DNA from: Candidatus Faecousia intestinavium
GTDB lineage: Bacteria; Bacillota; Clostridia; Oscillospirales; Oscillospiraceae
Length of the DNA: 45,601 nt
Assembly (NCBI GenBank): GCA_018715835.1
Contig: DVKV01000153.1
Coordinates: 1-45,601 of the forward strand
Direction of reading: 5' to 3'
Part shown: positions 33,295 to 41,688 of the stretch, piece by piece
Numbering within the stretch: position 1 is the first letter of the stretch
Layout: every line of letters begins with the position of its first letter
Notes under the pieces: generated by a model
What the model saw: the letters and a program-made list of their open reading frames with translations, nothing else
Told to the model about the DNA's origin: nothing
Database searches by the model: none
Program-made: the position numbers and the translations under genes

Positions 33295-34089
33295 TCAGGA
33301 CAGAACCATCTTGTCGTCCACTTCGTCGGAGCCGGAAGCCTGGCTGAACAGGCTGAGCAGATGCTCCACCGTCAGATTTTTCTTCTCTTCCCCGGATACG
33401 TCCACCACCACATGGCCGTCATACATCATAATCAGCCGGTTGCCGTAGGCAATGGCGTCGCGCATATTGTGGGTGATCATCAGAGTGGTCAGATGGTCCT
33501 TCTCCACAATCCGCTGGGTGGCGTCCAGCACCTTGGCGGCGGTTTTGGGGTCCAGGGCAGCGGTATGCTCATCCAGCAGCAGCAGTTTGGGCTTCTGCAG
33601 GGTGGCCATCAGCAGAGTCAGCGCCTGCCGCTGTCCGCCGGACAGCAGACCCACTTTGGCGGTCATCCGGTTTTCCAGACCAAGGCCCAGAATTTTCAGC
33701 TGCTCCCGGTAGCTCTCCCGTTCCGCCCGGGTAATGCCGCTGCGCAGAGTCCGGCTCTGCCCCCGGCGGGCCGCCAGGGCCAGGTTCTCCTCAATCTGCA
33801 TGGTGGCGGCGGTGCCCATCATGGGGTCCTGGAAGACCCGGCCGATGTACTTGGCCCGCTTGTATTCCGGCAGGTTGGTCACATCCACCCCGTCAATGAG
33901 AATTTTTCCCGAATCCACCCCGAACACGCCGGCCACAGCGTTGAGCATGGTGGATTTTCCGGCACCGTTGCCGCCGATGACGGTGACAAAGTCCCCTTCC
34001 TCCATGGTCAGGTTCAGGCACTGGAGGGCGACCTTTTCATTGATGGTGCCGGGGTTGAAGGTCTTCCACACATTTTCCAGTTTAAGCAC
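33295..34089 (-). CDS. ABC importer ATPase, TrpXYZ-type system
   Basis: A 264-residue ABC ATPase with Walker A GGNGAGKST near residue 40, signature LLSGGQRQAL near residue 150 and Walker B LLLLDEHTAALDP. It powers the permease encoded upstream in the same transcript. The start is GTG 34089, overlapping the permease stop by eight bases (GTGCTTAA). The three-gene set (binding lipoprotein of the ABC_sub_bind family, single permease, ATPase) is the layout of TrpXYZ-like systems that import aromatic amino acids or related solutes. The substrate is not certain. Confidence 0.88.
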   Translation of the reverse strand: MLKLENVWKTFNPGTINEKVALQCLNLTMEEGDFVTVIGGNGAGKSTMLNAVAGVFGVDSGKILIDGVDVTNLPEYKRAKYIGRVFQDPMMGTAATMQIEENLALAARRGQSRTLRSGITRAERESYREQLKILGLGLENRMTAKVGLLSGGQRQALTLLMATLQKPKLLLLDEHTAALDPKTAAKVLDATQRIVEKDHLTTLMITHNMRDAIAYGNRLIMMYDGHVVVDVSGEEKKNLTVEHLLSLFSQASGSDEVDDKMVLS

Positions 34090-35017
34090 GGTTCTTCACC
34101 TTCCCCTTCTTGTGGAAATACTGCTGCTGCCAGTAGGGAATTGCCAGGAACAACGCCACAATCAGCGCAGAAATCAGCTTCATATAGTTGGTATTCATCT
34201 TGAACTCGCTGATGACGAACTGAATCACCACATAGTAGATGATGGCGCCCAGGGACACCGCCAGCAGTTTCAGTCCGAAATTGCGGAACAGCTTGCCGAA
34301 GGCCACCTCTCCGATGATGATGGCAGCCAGACCGATGACGATGGCGCCCCGGCCCATGTTGATCTCCGCGAAACCGTTGTACTGGCACAGCAGGGAGCCG
34401 GACAGGGCTACCAATGCGTTGGCCAGCGCCAGACCCAGCACCTGGTTGAAGCTGGTGTTGATGCCCTGGGCCCGGGCCATGTTGGGATTGGCGCCGGTGG
34501 CCCGGATGGAGCAGCCCCGCTCGGTGCCGAAGAACCAGTACAGCACCCCGATCACCGCCAGGGTAAACACGCTGACCACCAGGATGGGATGCTGCCAGAA
34601 AGGACGGGTCCCCTTCTGCACCTCCTGCAGATACCGCAGGGAGATCAGCACGTCATAGTTATTTACGTTCAATGGGATATTGGACTTCATGTCCATGATG
34701 GCCAGGTTCACGGACCACAGTCCCAGCTGAGTGAGAATGCCGGACAAAATGGCTGGGATGCCGCACTTGGTGTGGAAAAAGCCGGTGGCCAGGCCCGCCA
34801 GCATACCGGCCAGGGCCGCCGCCAGCATGGCAACCCACACGTTATAGCCGGCGGTCATCATCACCACGCATACTGCGCCGCCGGTACAGAAAGAGCCGTC
34901 CACCGTCAGGTCGGAAATGCTCAGAATCTGATAAGTCAGGTATACGCCAATGGCCATGATGCCCCAGATCAATCCCTGGGCCACCGCGCCGGGCATGGCG
35001 TTTAGAAAGCTCGTCAT
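34082..35017 (-). CDS. ABC importer permease, branched-chain/TrpY-like family
   Basis: A 311-residue permease with about eight to nine hydrophobic helices. The GLIWGIMAIGVYLTYQILSI start, the segments LTVDGSFCTGGAVCVVM, and RATGANPNMARAQGI near residue 175 are typical of this permease family. It forms the membrane channel and probably homodimerises, since only one permease gene is present. A hairpin in the 81-base gap separates it from the binding-protein gene. Confidence 0.87.
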   Translation of the reverse strand: MTSFLNAMPGAVAQGLIWGIMAIGVYLTYQILSISDLTVDGSFCTGGAVCVVMMTAGYNVWVAMLAAALAGMLAGLATGFFHTKCGIPAILSGILTQLGLWSVNLAIMDMKSNIPLNVNNYDVLISLRYLQEVQKGTRPFWQHPILVVSVFTLAVIGVLYWFFGTERGCSIRATGANPNMARAQGINTSFNQVLGLALANALVALSGSLLCQYNGFAEINMGRGAIVIGLAAIIIGEVAFGKLFRNFGLKLLAVSLGAIIYYVVIQFVISEFKMNTNYMKLISALIVALFLAIPYWQQQYFHKKGKVKNRA

Positions 35018-35050
35018 AAAAAAGTCCTCCGAATGGATTTCGCCAGAAGT

Positions 35051-35077
35051 GGGCGAGGTGGCACAGCCGCCTCGCCC
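35051..35077 (-). other. Intercistronic hairpin after the binding-protein gene
   Basis: GGGCGAGG-t-GGC-aca-GCC-g-CCTCGCCC is a nearly perfect stem with an internal mismatch and no T run. Placed right after the binding-protein stop, it probably stabilises the upstream mRNA or weakens read-through, so that binding protein exceeds membrane components. Confidence 0.6.
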
Positions 35078-35098
35078 GCTTGTTGGATTGGTTTGGAA

Positions 35099-36148
35099 TC
35101 AGTCAACGGCAACCGGCTCATAGCCCTCCAGGGGGGTAATGCCCAGGGCTTCGCAGATGGCGGCGTTGTACTTGGGGGTGAAATTGTCGGCGTAGGCGAT
35201 GGGCATGGTAGAAATGTCCGCCTCGCCGGTGAGGATCTGGGCTGCCATCTCGGCGGTCTTCACGCCCAGGTCATAGTAGCTGATGGACAGGGTTGCCACG
35301 CCGCAGCCTTTGCAGATGCCCTCTTCACCGGTAATCACCGGGACACCGGCGGGCTGGCAGATGCCGTCCACAATGCCGGCGGCAGAAGCCACGGTATTGT
35401 CGGTGGGCACATAGATCACATCGGAGTTATCCGCAGCAGTCTGGGTGACGGCCTGCAGGTCATTGGAATCGGCGAAGGGATACTGGGTGCAGGTGAAGCC
35501 CATTTCCTCCAGGTAGCTCTGAACGGTGTCCACCTGGTACTGGGAGTTGGATTCCGCAGAGCAGTACAGCAGACCCACGGTCTTGGCATCCGGGAACCAG
35601 TCCTTCACCATCTGGGCCTGCTGGTCCAGAGGCGCCAGGTCGGAAGTGCCGGAGACGTTGCCGCCTACGGTGCCGTTGAAGTCTTCAATGCCCATGGCCA
35701 CGCCATACTCCGTGATGGAGGTGCCCAGGATGGGGATGTCGGCAGTGGCAGCGGCGGCAGACTGGAGGGACGTAGTGGCGTTGGCCATAATCAGGTCCAC
35801 TTCATCCGCCACAAAGGCGTTTACAATGTTGGCGCAGGTGGCGGAGTCACCAGCGGCAACCTGAACATCAAATTCCACGTTGTCCTCGCCCAGCAGCTCG
35901 GTGAGCCGGTCTACAAACCCCTGGGTCGCGGCGTCCAGGGCGTCATGGGGCACCAGCTGGCATACGCCAACCACATATTTCTCTCCGGCGGCAGCAGCAG
36001 TGGTATCCGCCGCTGCTTCGGTTTCTGCCCCGGCTGGGGTGGTCTCCTGGGCCGCTGCGGTGGTCTGGGCAGCACTGTCGGAAGCGCCGCAGGCAGCCAG
36101 CGTGAACAGCATGGCCATGGCAAGGATTGCGGCAATCAGCTTTTTCAT
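35099..36148 (-). CDS. ABC substrate-binding lipoprotein (ABC_sub_bind/TrpX-like)
   Basis: A 349-residue exported lipoprotein. A signal peptide with lipobox LAAC puts the lipidated Cys at residue 20. A Thr/Ala/Glu-rich linker (about residues 21-49) follows, then a two-lobed type I periplasmic-binding fold (VVGVCQLVPHDALDAATQGF; later VIYVPTDNTVAS and VPVITGEEGICKGCGVA). This is the ABC_sub_bind family, which includes TrpX. It captures solute at the outer membrane face and delivers it to the permease. The ATG at 36148 follows AGGAGAGAAG. No T-box or other aptamer is visible in the short leader. Confidence 0.88.
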   Translation of the reverse strand: MKKLIAAILAMAMLFTLAACGASDSAAQTTAAAQETTPAGAETEAAADTTAAAAGEKYVVGVCQLVPHDALDAATQGFVDRLTELLGEDNVEFDVQVAAGDSATCANIVNAFVADEVDLIMANATTSLQSAAAATADIPILGTSITEYGVAMGIEDFNGTVGGNVSGTSDLAPLDQQAQMVKDWFPDAKTVGLLYCSAESNSQYQVDTVQSYLEEMGFTCTQYPFADSNDLQAVTQTAADNSDVIYVPTDNTVASAAGIVDGICQPAGVPVITGEEGICKGCGVATLSISYYDLGVKTAEMAAQILTGEADISTMPIAYADNFTPKYNAAICEALGITPLEGYEPVAVD

Positions 36149-36215
36149 AATTCTTCTCTCCTTCTGCTGTGATTCCGTGTACAATTGTACGCACATGGAA
36201 TACTGGATGGAAGAT

Positions 36216-36244
36216 ACTATAGCACCCGAAAAAACAGATGTCAA
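36216..36244 (-). promoter_or_regulatory. Promoter of the ABC importer operon
   Basis: Minus-strand TTGACA (36244-36239), a 17-base spacer and TATAGT (36221-36216). Just upstream lies an AT-rich tract with a perfect palindrome, ATTTAAA-A-TTTAAAT (36271-36285), that could act as an UP element or operator. Confidence 0.8.
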
Positions 36245-36291
36245 CGGATTTCTATGAATCTATTCTAAGCATTTAAAATTTAAATACTCAT

Positions 36292-36325
36292 TCTGAAAAA
36301 TGTCGGCTCCGGTCTTCCGGAGCCG
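36292..36325 (-). terminator. Terminator of the MoxR/VWA operon
   Basis: CGGCTCCGG pairs with CCGGAGCCG around a four-base loop (36325-36304), then ACATTTTTC on the minus strand. It lies 11 bases after the VWA gene stop. Confidence 0.85.
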
Positions 36326-36336
36326 CCAGAGAAGTA

Positions 36337-37614
36337 TTATTGGGCCGTCAGCTTCCGGCAGGCAGCCGCCAGTTCCCGCAGGGTGCTGCAGGGCACCATG
36401 GTGCAGACAGCCGCCACCGCCTGGACGCTGCGCAGATATTGCCACTTGTTCTGGCTGATGGGGTTGAGCCACAGCACCCGTCCTGCCTGCCGTTTGGCCT
36501 CCACCAAGGCCCGGAGGGCCCGGGGCTGGTCGATGGTCTTGGTATCGGACAGAATCAGCAATGTAGTGGCAGAATTGAGGATGGGGGGCTGACTGGTGCA
36601 AAGCACCTCCAGCGCCGTGCCCAGATCCGTTCCCCGGCCATAAATTCCCGTCTGCCCCACATAACTGCGGAACAAGTCCATGTTCTGCAGCTGGAAGGCA
36701 TCCGCCTCCACCATGGCTTCTGAGAACAAAAAAGTTCTGGAATTGTCGGAAACCTGGTTCAGGCTCTGGATAAACCGGAGGGCAAACTCCGAAAACTGCA
36801 CCATGGAGCCGGACACGTCACACAGCAGCACCATATGCCGCCGCTGGTCCCGTTTTTTCTTGTAGCGCAGGTGGTAAAAGCTTCCGCCGGTTTCCAGGCC
36901 CTTGCGGATGGTCTTCCGGAAGTCCAGCTTGCCGGTATGGCCGCCCCGCTTACGCCGGGCGGAGACCTCCCCGTTGATCTGACGGGCGACCTCCTGGATC
37001 ATGGCAATGGCTTTGGGGATTTCCGTGTCCCGGAACTCCGAAATATCCCGGTAGAGGATGCCCAGCTCCGGGTCCAGCTCCTCTGCGCCCACCCCGGCGT
37101 TCTCCATGAGAATCTGCTGCTCCATCAGCGCCCGGGCAAACACGGAATGGATAAACTCGCCATAGAGTTTGGGGTTCCGTTCCGCCGTGCTGCGGTATTT
37201 CTCCATGAAATTTCGCAGCCTCTGGCGGGCCTCCTCCGGCATGGCGGCATAGGTTTCCCGCTGCTTTTCATCCAGGTCCATGGGCTGACCGTTGATTTGC
37301 AGTTCCTCCTCCGCCTCCTGGCGGTGCTGCGCCATCTCCTGCTCCCGCTGCTGCTGCTCCTTCGCCTGCTGGCGCATCCGCTCTTCTGAAATGAAAAAGC
37401 TGTCGAAGCACCGGTCGAAGGTCAGCTGCTCTTCCCGGGACTTGGCATACACCGTCCGCAGGGCGGTTTTGACCCGGTTCCGGTCCGCCAGCCCCAGATC
37501 CACGAGAATCCGGGCGGAGTCCTGGGTTTCCTGGGGGCTGACCGTCAGCCCTTCCAGCCGGAGCATCCGGGAAAAGGCGGAGAGCTTTTCCAGATAAACC
37601 TGGGGATCATCCAT
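36337..37614 (-). CDS. VWA-domain (CoxE-like) protein
   Basis: A 425-residue protein of the CoxE-like VWA family. The N-terminal part is helical and charged, with a Gln/Glu-rich coiled coil near residues 85-115 (QQAKEQQQREQEMAQHRQEA). A Lys/Arg-rich segment near residue 230 (RRKRGGHTGKL) precedes the von Willebrand A domain. Its metal-ion-dependent adhesion motif is seen in LLCDVSGSM (DxSxS). It works with the MoxR ATPase encoded upstream, with which it overlaps by eight bases; such pairs are thought to assemble metal centres or complexes. No client gene is identifiable here. The ATG at 37614 is chosen from this overlap. Confidence 0.85.
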   Translation of the reverse strand: MDDPQVYLEKLSAFSRMLRLEGLTVSPQETQDSARILVDLGLADRNRVKTALRTVYAKSREEQLTFDRCFDSFFISEERMRQQAKEQQQREQEMAQHRQEAEEELQINGQPMDLDEKQRETYAAMPEEARQRLRNFMEKYRSTAERNPKLYGEFIHSVFARALMEQQILMENAGVGAEELDPELGILYRDISEFRDTEIPKAIAMIQEVARQINGEVSARRKRGGHTGKLDFRKTIRKGLETGGSFYHLRYKKKRDQRRHMVLLCDVSGSMVQFSEFALRFIQSLNQVSDNSRTFLFSEAMVEADAFQLQNMDLFRSYVGQTGIYGRGTDLGTALEVLCTSQPPILNSATTLLILSDTKTIDQPRALRALVEAKRQAGRVLWLNPISQNKWQYLRSVQAVAAVCTMVPCSTLRELAAACRKLTAQ

Positions 37615-38488
37615 GGTGGTGTCCCCCGCAGCCGGTACAGGTATTCCCGGCTTCCTCCTCGATGGAGGCAATGTCCTCGTGGTTTTTCAGCACGAAGCCC
37701 GCGGTCTGACGCAGAGCGTCGGGGGTCAGCTCCCGGATGCCCAGGGCGTCCAGCGCCGCCGCCCAGTCCAGGGTTTCGGCAATGGAGGGCTTTTTCAGAA
37801 TGGACTCACTGGAGCGCAGCTTCTGCACCGCCAGGGCCACCTGGGCGCAGAGCCGATCGTCCACGTGGGGCAGCTTGGCCCGGAGAATGGCCAGTTCTTT
37901 CTCCATATCCGGGTACTCAATATACAGGTAGGCGCACCGGCGGCGCAGGGCCTCGCTGAGAGGCCGGGCCCGGTTGGAGGTCAGCACCACAAAGGGGATG
38001 GACTTGGCCTTCACCGTGCCCACCTCGGGAATGGACACCTGCATCTCCGACAGCAGTTCCAGCAGGAAGGCCTCGAACTCCTCGTCGGCCTTGTCGATTT
38101 CGTCGATCAGCAGCACCACCGGCTTTTCCGACCGGATGGACTGGAGCAGGGGCCGCTCCAGCAGGTATTCGTCGCTGAACAGGGATTTGGTCAGGGCGTC
38201 CTTGTCCTGGGTGTTCATGTTCACCTGAATGGACAGCAGCTGCTTCTGATAGTTCCACTCGTACAGGGCCTTGCTCTCGTCCAGTCCCTCATAGCACTGC
38301 ATCCGCACCAGGTCCCGGTCCAGGGCATAGGCCATCACCTTGGCGATCTCCGTTTTGCCCACGCCGGCGGCGCCCTCGATCAGCAGGGGGCGCCCCAGGG
38401 AGAGGGACACATACAGCACGGTAGCCAGGGTTTCATCATAAATATAATGGGCTTCGTCCATTTTTTGCTTCAGTTCTTCAAAGGTCAT
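37607..38488 (-). CDS. MoxR-family AAA+ ATPase
   Basis: A 293-residue AAA+ ATPase: Walker A EGAAGVGKTEIAK near residue 35, Walker B VVLLIDEIDKADEEFE, sensor VVLTSNRARPLSEALRRRC. It should act as a chaperone with the downstream VWA protein. The start is the ATG at 38488 behind AAAGGAG; a GTG at 38497 is possible. The C-terminus ends CTGCGGHHHG, an unusual Cys/His-rich tail that might bind metal. The -10 TATAAT lies at 38526-38521. Confidence 0.9.
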   Translation of the reverse strand: MTFEELKQKMDEAHYIYDETLATVLYVSLSLGRPLLIEGAAGVGKTEIAKVMAYALDRDLVRMQCYEGLDESKALYEWNYQKQLLSIQVNMNTQDKDALTKSLFSDEYLLERPLLQSIRSEKPVVLLIDEIDKADEEFEAFLLELLSEMQVSIPEVGTVKAKSIPFVVLTSNRARPLSEALRRRCAYLYIEYPDMEKELAILRAKLPHVDDRLCAQVALAVQKLRSSESILKKPSIAETLDWAAALDALGIRELTPDALRQTAGFVLKNHEDIASIEEEAGNTCTGCGGHHHG

Positions 38489-38520
38489 GGCAGACACTCC
38501 TTTGTCTGTTGTTTTTGACC

Positions 38521-38526
38521 ATTATA
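38521..38526 (-). promoter_or_regulatory. Extended -10 of the MoxR/VWA operon
   Basis: Minus-strand TGGTATAAT, a consensus -10 with an extended TG. The -35 (TTCCCA about 17 bases upstream) is poor. Confidence 0.5.
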
Positions 38527-38571
38527 CCATACCCCCCTGAAAATGGGAAGAAAAATCTCTCAAAACGCATC

Positions 38572-38597
38572 AATCCCCCGGCGAAAGCCAGGGGATT
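38572..38597 (-). terminator. Terminator of the LRR gene
   Basis: AATCCCC-t-GGC pairs with GCC-g-GGGGATT around a TTTC loop, followed on the minus strand by GATGCGTTTTG. It lies 20 bases past the LRR stop. Confidence 0.7.
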
Positions 38598-38617
38598 GGG
38601 TTGGATTTTCGGTTGGC

Positions 38618-40291
38618 TCAGTCTGCTTCTTCCGTCTCCTCTTCCAGATACCAGCCGGTATTATTGGGGGCATGGGGATATTGGAAGGCCTCCTGAATCA
38701 GAGCGTACTGGGGCAGCGGGGTGATCTCATCCTCGTCATACCGCCAGCCAACACCATAGGGCTGGGAACCGGTAAAGCTGGCCCAGCAGTCCGGGTGCTG
38801 CTCGATAAAGCGCTCCTGCTCCTCCTTGGGAACCCGGCTGCCGCCGGCGGGATTCAGCCGGGCACACAGATGGGTCAGGGGCAGATCGTCCAGCGGGGAC
38901 AGGTCGGTGACGTGGGTGTTGCTGATGTTCAGCATTTCCAGGCTCTCGCAGCCCGCCAAAGGACTCAGGTCCTCAATATACTCACAGAAGGCGATTTCCA
39001 GGAATTTCAGCTTCTTGCAGTTTTCAAAGGGTGTCAGGTCCTTGATGGGGGCACCGGAGGCGATGATATACTCCAGATTGGGCATTCCCGCCACGAAAGG
39101 CACCCCATCCAGGTACTCGTTGTGGCCGATGTCCATGAAGCGCACGTCCTCACAGTAGATCAGATCTTCGCAGTTGTCGTCCACCAGGTCATAGGTGCAG
39201 CGGATCACCTCCGCATCCGTCAGGGTGCTGCCGCCGCCGAACCAGACCCGCCAGACCACCTTGATCCGGTCCCGGTAGTCATCCCGCAGCTTAGAAAGCA
39301 CCTCATTGGAAAGCTTGCAGTTGTCCAGCACAATTCGTTTGCAGTTGGTCAGAAGGTCCAGCACCGAGCGCAGTTCCTCTTCTCCCTCGTCGCCGATGTT
39401 CTGGTTCTTGATCTCCACTTCCTCATCGCCGGTGGACAGGGTCAGGCCGCAGTACTCAAAGGTGTAGTTGAACACCACATCCGGCGCCGTCTGCATCAGC
39501 AGTTTTACATTTTCCTTGGACAGCTGGCTCTCCCCATTTTCGTCCATCAGTTCCACGTTGGTCAGGTTTTCCAGCATAGCCAGTTTCTCCGCCACCGCTT
39601 CCACAGCGTCGGGGGTCAGATCGGAAAGATCCAGCTGGGTGGTCTGGGTATCGTATTCCTTTCCCAGCAGCTCCACGGTGCACTGGACAGCCACGGTTTC
39701 ATAAGCGGCTTTCAGCTGCTCCACCTGATCCAGAGACAGCTCCGGGGTGTGCAGGGTCAGGCTCTCCAGATTGGGCAGGTAGGCCAGGTTGGTCATCAGG
39801 GTGTCAAATCCATAGTCCTGGGGCTGCAGTTCCAGGCTCTGGCTCTGCCAGTCAAAGGACGAGCCTCCCAGGTCCACCTGATAGATCACCTGGCAGTCCG
39901 GCTTGCTTTCCCGGAAGGATTCCAGCAGAGCGTATTCCTGGCAGCCGGTGGCATCCAGGGTCTTCAAGTCGGGAAAATAATTCAAAAGAATTTCCAATTC
40001 CTGTTGGGTCAGGGAAGACACGGTAATGGTGTCCGCATCGTTGGGGATTTTCCCGTTCTGGAAGGGAACCTGCCAGGAAATCTCACAGTTTGGCAGCTGG
40101 CTGCGCAGGCTGTCATACTCCCCCACAGACAAGTCCTCTTCCCGCAGATCCAGGCTCGCCGAGTGAATGGAGTAGGCTTTTCCCCCCACAAAGACATGGT
40201 TGTCCCGGTACCACAGAAAGCCAATGGCGCTTCCCATGCCCAGGCAGATAATCAGTATTGCCACCAGGAGGGTGACCAGAATTTTTTTCAT
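38618..40291 (-). CDS. Exported/membrane-anchored leucine-rich-repeat protein
   Basis: A 557-residue protein. Residues 5-27 are a single N-terminal hydrophobic helix without a lipobox, so it is anchored or secreted. The rest is outside the cell and contains irregular leucine-rich repeats (LESLTLHTPELSLDQVEQL mid-protein; LKFLEIAFCEYIEDLSPLAG and LEMLNISNTHVTDLSPLDD toward the end). The repeats resemble internalin-like or BspA-like LRRs and probably bind a protein or glycan partner. The tail is acidic (EEETEEAD). It stands alone with its own promoter and terminator. Partner unknown. Confidence 0.8.
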   Translation of the reverse strand: MKKILVTLLVAILIICLGMGSAIGFLWYRDNHVFVGGKAYSIHSASLDLREEDLSVGEYDSLRSQLPNCEISWQVPFQNGKIPNDADTITVSSLTQQELEILLNYFPDLKTLDATGCQEYALLESFRESKPDCQVIYQVDLGGSSFDWQSQSLELQPQDYGFDTLMTNLAYLPNLESLTLHTPELSLDQVEQLKAAYETVAVQCTVELLGKEYDTQTTQLDLSDLTPDAVEAVAEKLAMLENLTNVELMDENGESQLSKENVKLLMQTAPDVVFNYTFEYCGLTLSTGDEEVEIKNQNIGDEGEEELRSVLDLLTNCKRIVLDNCKLSNEVLSKLRDDYRDRIKVVWRVWFGGGSTLTDAEVIRCTYDLVDDNCEDLIYCEDVRFMDIGHNEYLDGVPFVAGMPNLEYIIASGAPIKDLTPFENCKKLKFLEIAFCEYIEDLSPLAGCESLEMLNISNTHVTDLSPLDDLPLTHLCARLNPAGGSRVPKEEQERFIEQHPDCWASFTGSQPYGVGWRYDEDEITPLPQYALIQEAFQYPHAPNNTGWYLEEETEEAD

Positions 40292-40309
40292 ATGGGTATT
40301 GACCTCCCG

Positions 40310-40331
40310 AAATTCGTTACAAATTCGTTAC
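40310..40331. repeat. Tandem 11-bp repeat near the LRR transcription start
   Basis: AAATTCGTTAC occurs twice in immediate succession (40310-40320 and 40321-40331), between the -10 box and the start codon. One helical turn separates the copies, as expected for a regulator binding one face of the helix. Confidence 0.5.
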
Positions 40332-40336
40332 TGGGT

Positions 40337-40365
40337 ATCATAGCATATCCCGGCAGAAAATGCAA
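40337..40365 (-). promoter_or_regulatory. Promoter of the LRR gene
   Basis: Minus-strand TTGCAT (40365-40360), 17 bases, then TATGAT (40342-40337) preceded by TG. The start site would fall on the tandem repeat. Confidence 0.7.
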
Positions 40366-40372
40366 CATTTTC

Positions 40373-40407
40373 AAGAAATTCGGCCGCGGACCGTTGGTCC
40401 GCGGCCG
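40373..40407 (-). terminator. Terminator of the MacAB-like operon
   Basis: CGGCCGCGGACC pairs perfectly with GGTCCGCGGCCG around a short loop (40407-40381), followed on the minus strand by AATTTCTTG. The T run is weak but the stem is very strong. Confidence 0.75.
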
Positions 40408-40419
40408 AAAACTGCCGGA

Positions 40420-41676
40420 TCAGTCCCGACGCAGGGCTTCGATGGGGTTCAGGTTGGCCGCCTGAACAGCAGGCAGCATGCCGAACACCACGCCGATCAG
40501 GGTGGAGAACACCACCGCCACGGCAATGGCAGGCAGGCTGATGGACACGGGTATCTGGACCACGCTGGAGATCAGCTGGGCCATGATCACGCCGGTAATC
40601 ACGCCCACCAGTCCGCCCAGACTGGTCAGCACCGCGGATTCCGTCAGGAACTGAAGAAGAATCCGTTTTTTCTTGGCGCCGATGGCCTTTTTCAGTCCGA
40701 TTTCTCCGGTCCGTTCCGTTACGGAAACCAGCATGATGTTCATAACGCCGATGCCGCCCACCAGCAAGGAGATGCTGGCGATCCAGATCAGCTGGGTATT
40801 GGTGGATTCCGACATTTTCTGCAGCTGCTCCGCCTGCTCCAGCATATCCTGGCTGCGGTAGTCGAAATTGCTCTTATCCGGATTGACGATCTGGCTGTCC
40901 GTCAGCAGCTTTGCTGCCTCCTGTCCTACTGTGGTCATGGTATCGGTGTTTTCCACCTTGATGGCCACACTCTGGGGCTCGTCAAACCGGTACACCGTGG
41001 GCCAGGCCGTCCCTGGAAGATAGATTGCCCCGGAGGAGGTATTCATATACATATAGTAATCCTGCATGTTCTGAATGGACGGGGCGAATTCCTCCGAAAG
41101 CGTCACAACTCCCACCACCACGAACACGTCACCGTTGATTTCCAGGGTTTTGCCCACCGGATCTTCCCCGGCGAACAGGTTTCGCTGGGTGTTGGTGTCC
41201 ACAAGGGCCACCTTCCGGCAGCGGTCATAATCCGCCTGGGTAAACCCCCGGCCGTTTTTCACCTGAAGTCCATATACATTCAGGTAGTACGGATCAATGC
41301 CGAACACCTCGCCATTGTACTGAGTGTTCAGATAATACACGCTGTCGGCGTAATTCCGGGAATAGTACAGGCTCACCTGCTCCACCCCCCGGATCTGGGT
41401 CAGCTCCTGGCGGGTCTTCTCGGTGATGGTGCGCACGCCTTCCGGAATATCGTTCCAGCTCAGATCGTAGGAGTGGCCGTCCTGGTTCAGCTGGACGGTA
41501 ACCACGTTGTTTCCCGCGCCGATCAGGTTTTCCTTGATCTGCTCATTGGTGCCCTGGATGGTGGAAACAATGGTAATAATGGCCGCAATGCCGATGATGA
41601 TGCCCAGCATGGTCAGCAAAGACCGGAGCTTATGCCCCCAAATGCCTTGGAAGGCAAGCCGAATATTTTCTGTCAT
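40420..41676 (-). CDS. MacB-type ABC transporter permease (FtsX family)
   Basis: A 418-residue permease: one N-terminal transmembrane helix (LLTMLGIIIGIAAIITIV near residue 18), a large extracellular MacB_PCD domain (residues about 45-280), and three C-terminal helices in the FtsX fold (SISLLVGGIGVMNIMLVSVT near residue 292). ERTGEIGLKKAIGAKKKRI is the conserved coupling loop that contacts the ATPase. Proteins of this kind use mechanotransmission to drive export of peptides or small molecules. It is the last gene of an operon with one ATPase and two HlyD-type adaptors. Confidence 0.92.
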   Translation of the reverse strand: MTENIRLAFQGIWGHKLRSLLTMLGIIIGIAAIITIVSTIQGTNEQIKENLIGAGNNVVTVQLNQDGHSYDLSWNDIPEGVRTITEKTRQELTQIRGVEQVSLYYSRNYADSVYYLNTQYNGEVFGIDPYYLNVYGLQVKNGRGFTQADYDRCRKVALVDTNTQRNLFAGEDPVGKTLEINGDVFVVVGVVTLSEEFAPSIQNMQDYYMYMNTSSGAIYLPGTAWPTVYRFDEPQSVAIKVENTDTMTTVGQEAAKLLTDSQIVNPDKSNFDYRSQDMLEQAEQLQKMSESTNTQLIWIASISLLVGGIGVMNIMLVSVTERTGEIGLKKAIGAKKKRILLQFLTESAVLTSLGGLVGVITGVIMAQLISSVVQIPVSISLPAIAVAVVFSTLIGVVFGMLPAVQAANLNPIEALRRD

Positions 41677-41688
41677 TGGGTGCCCTCC

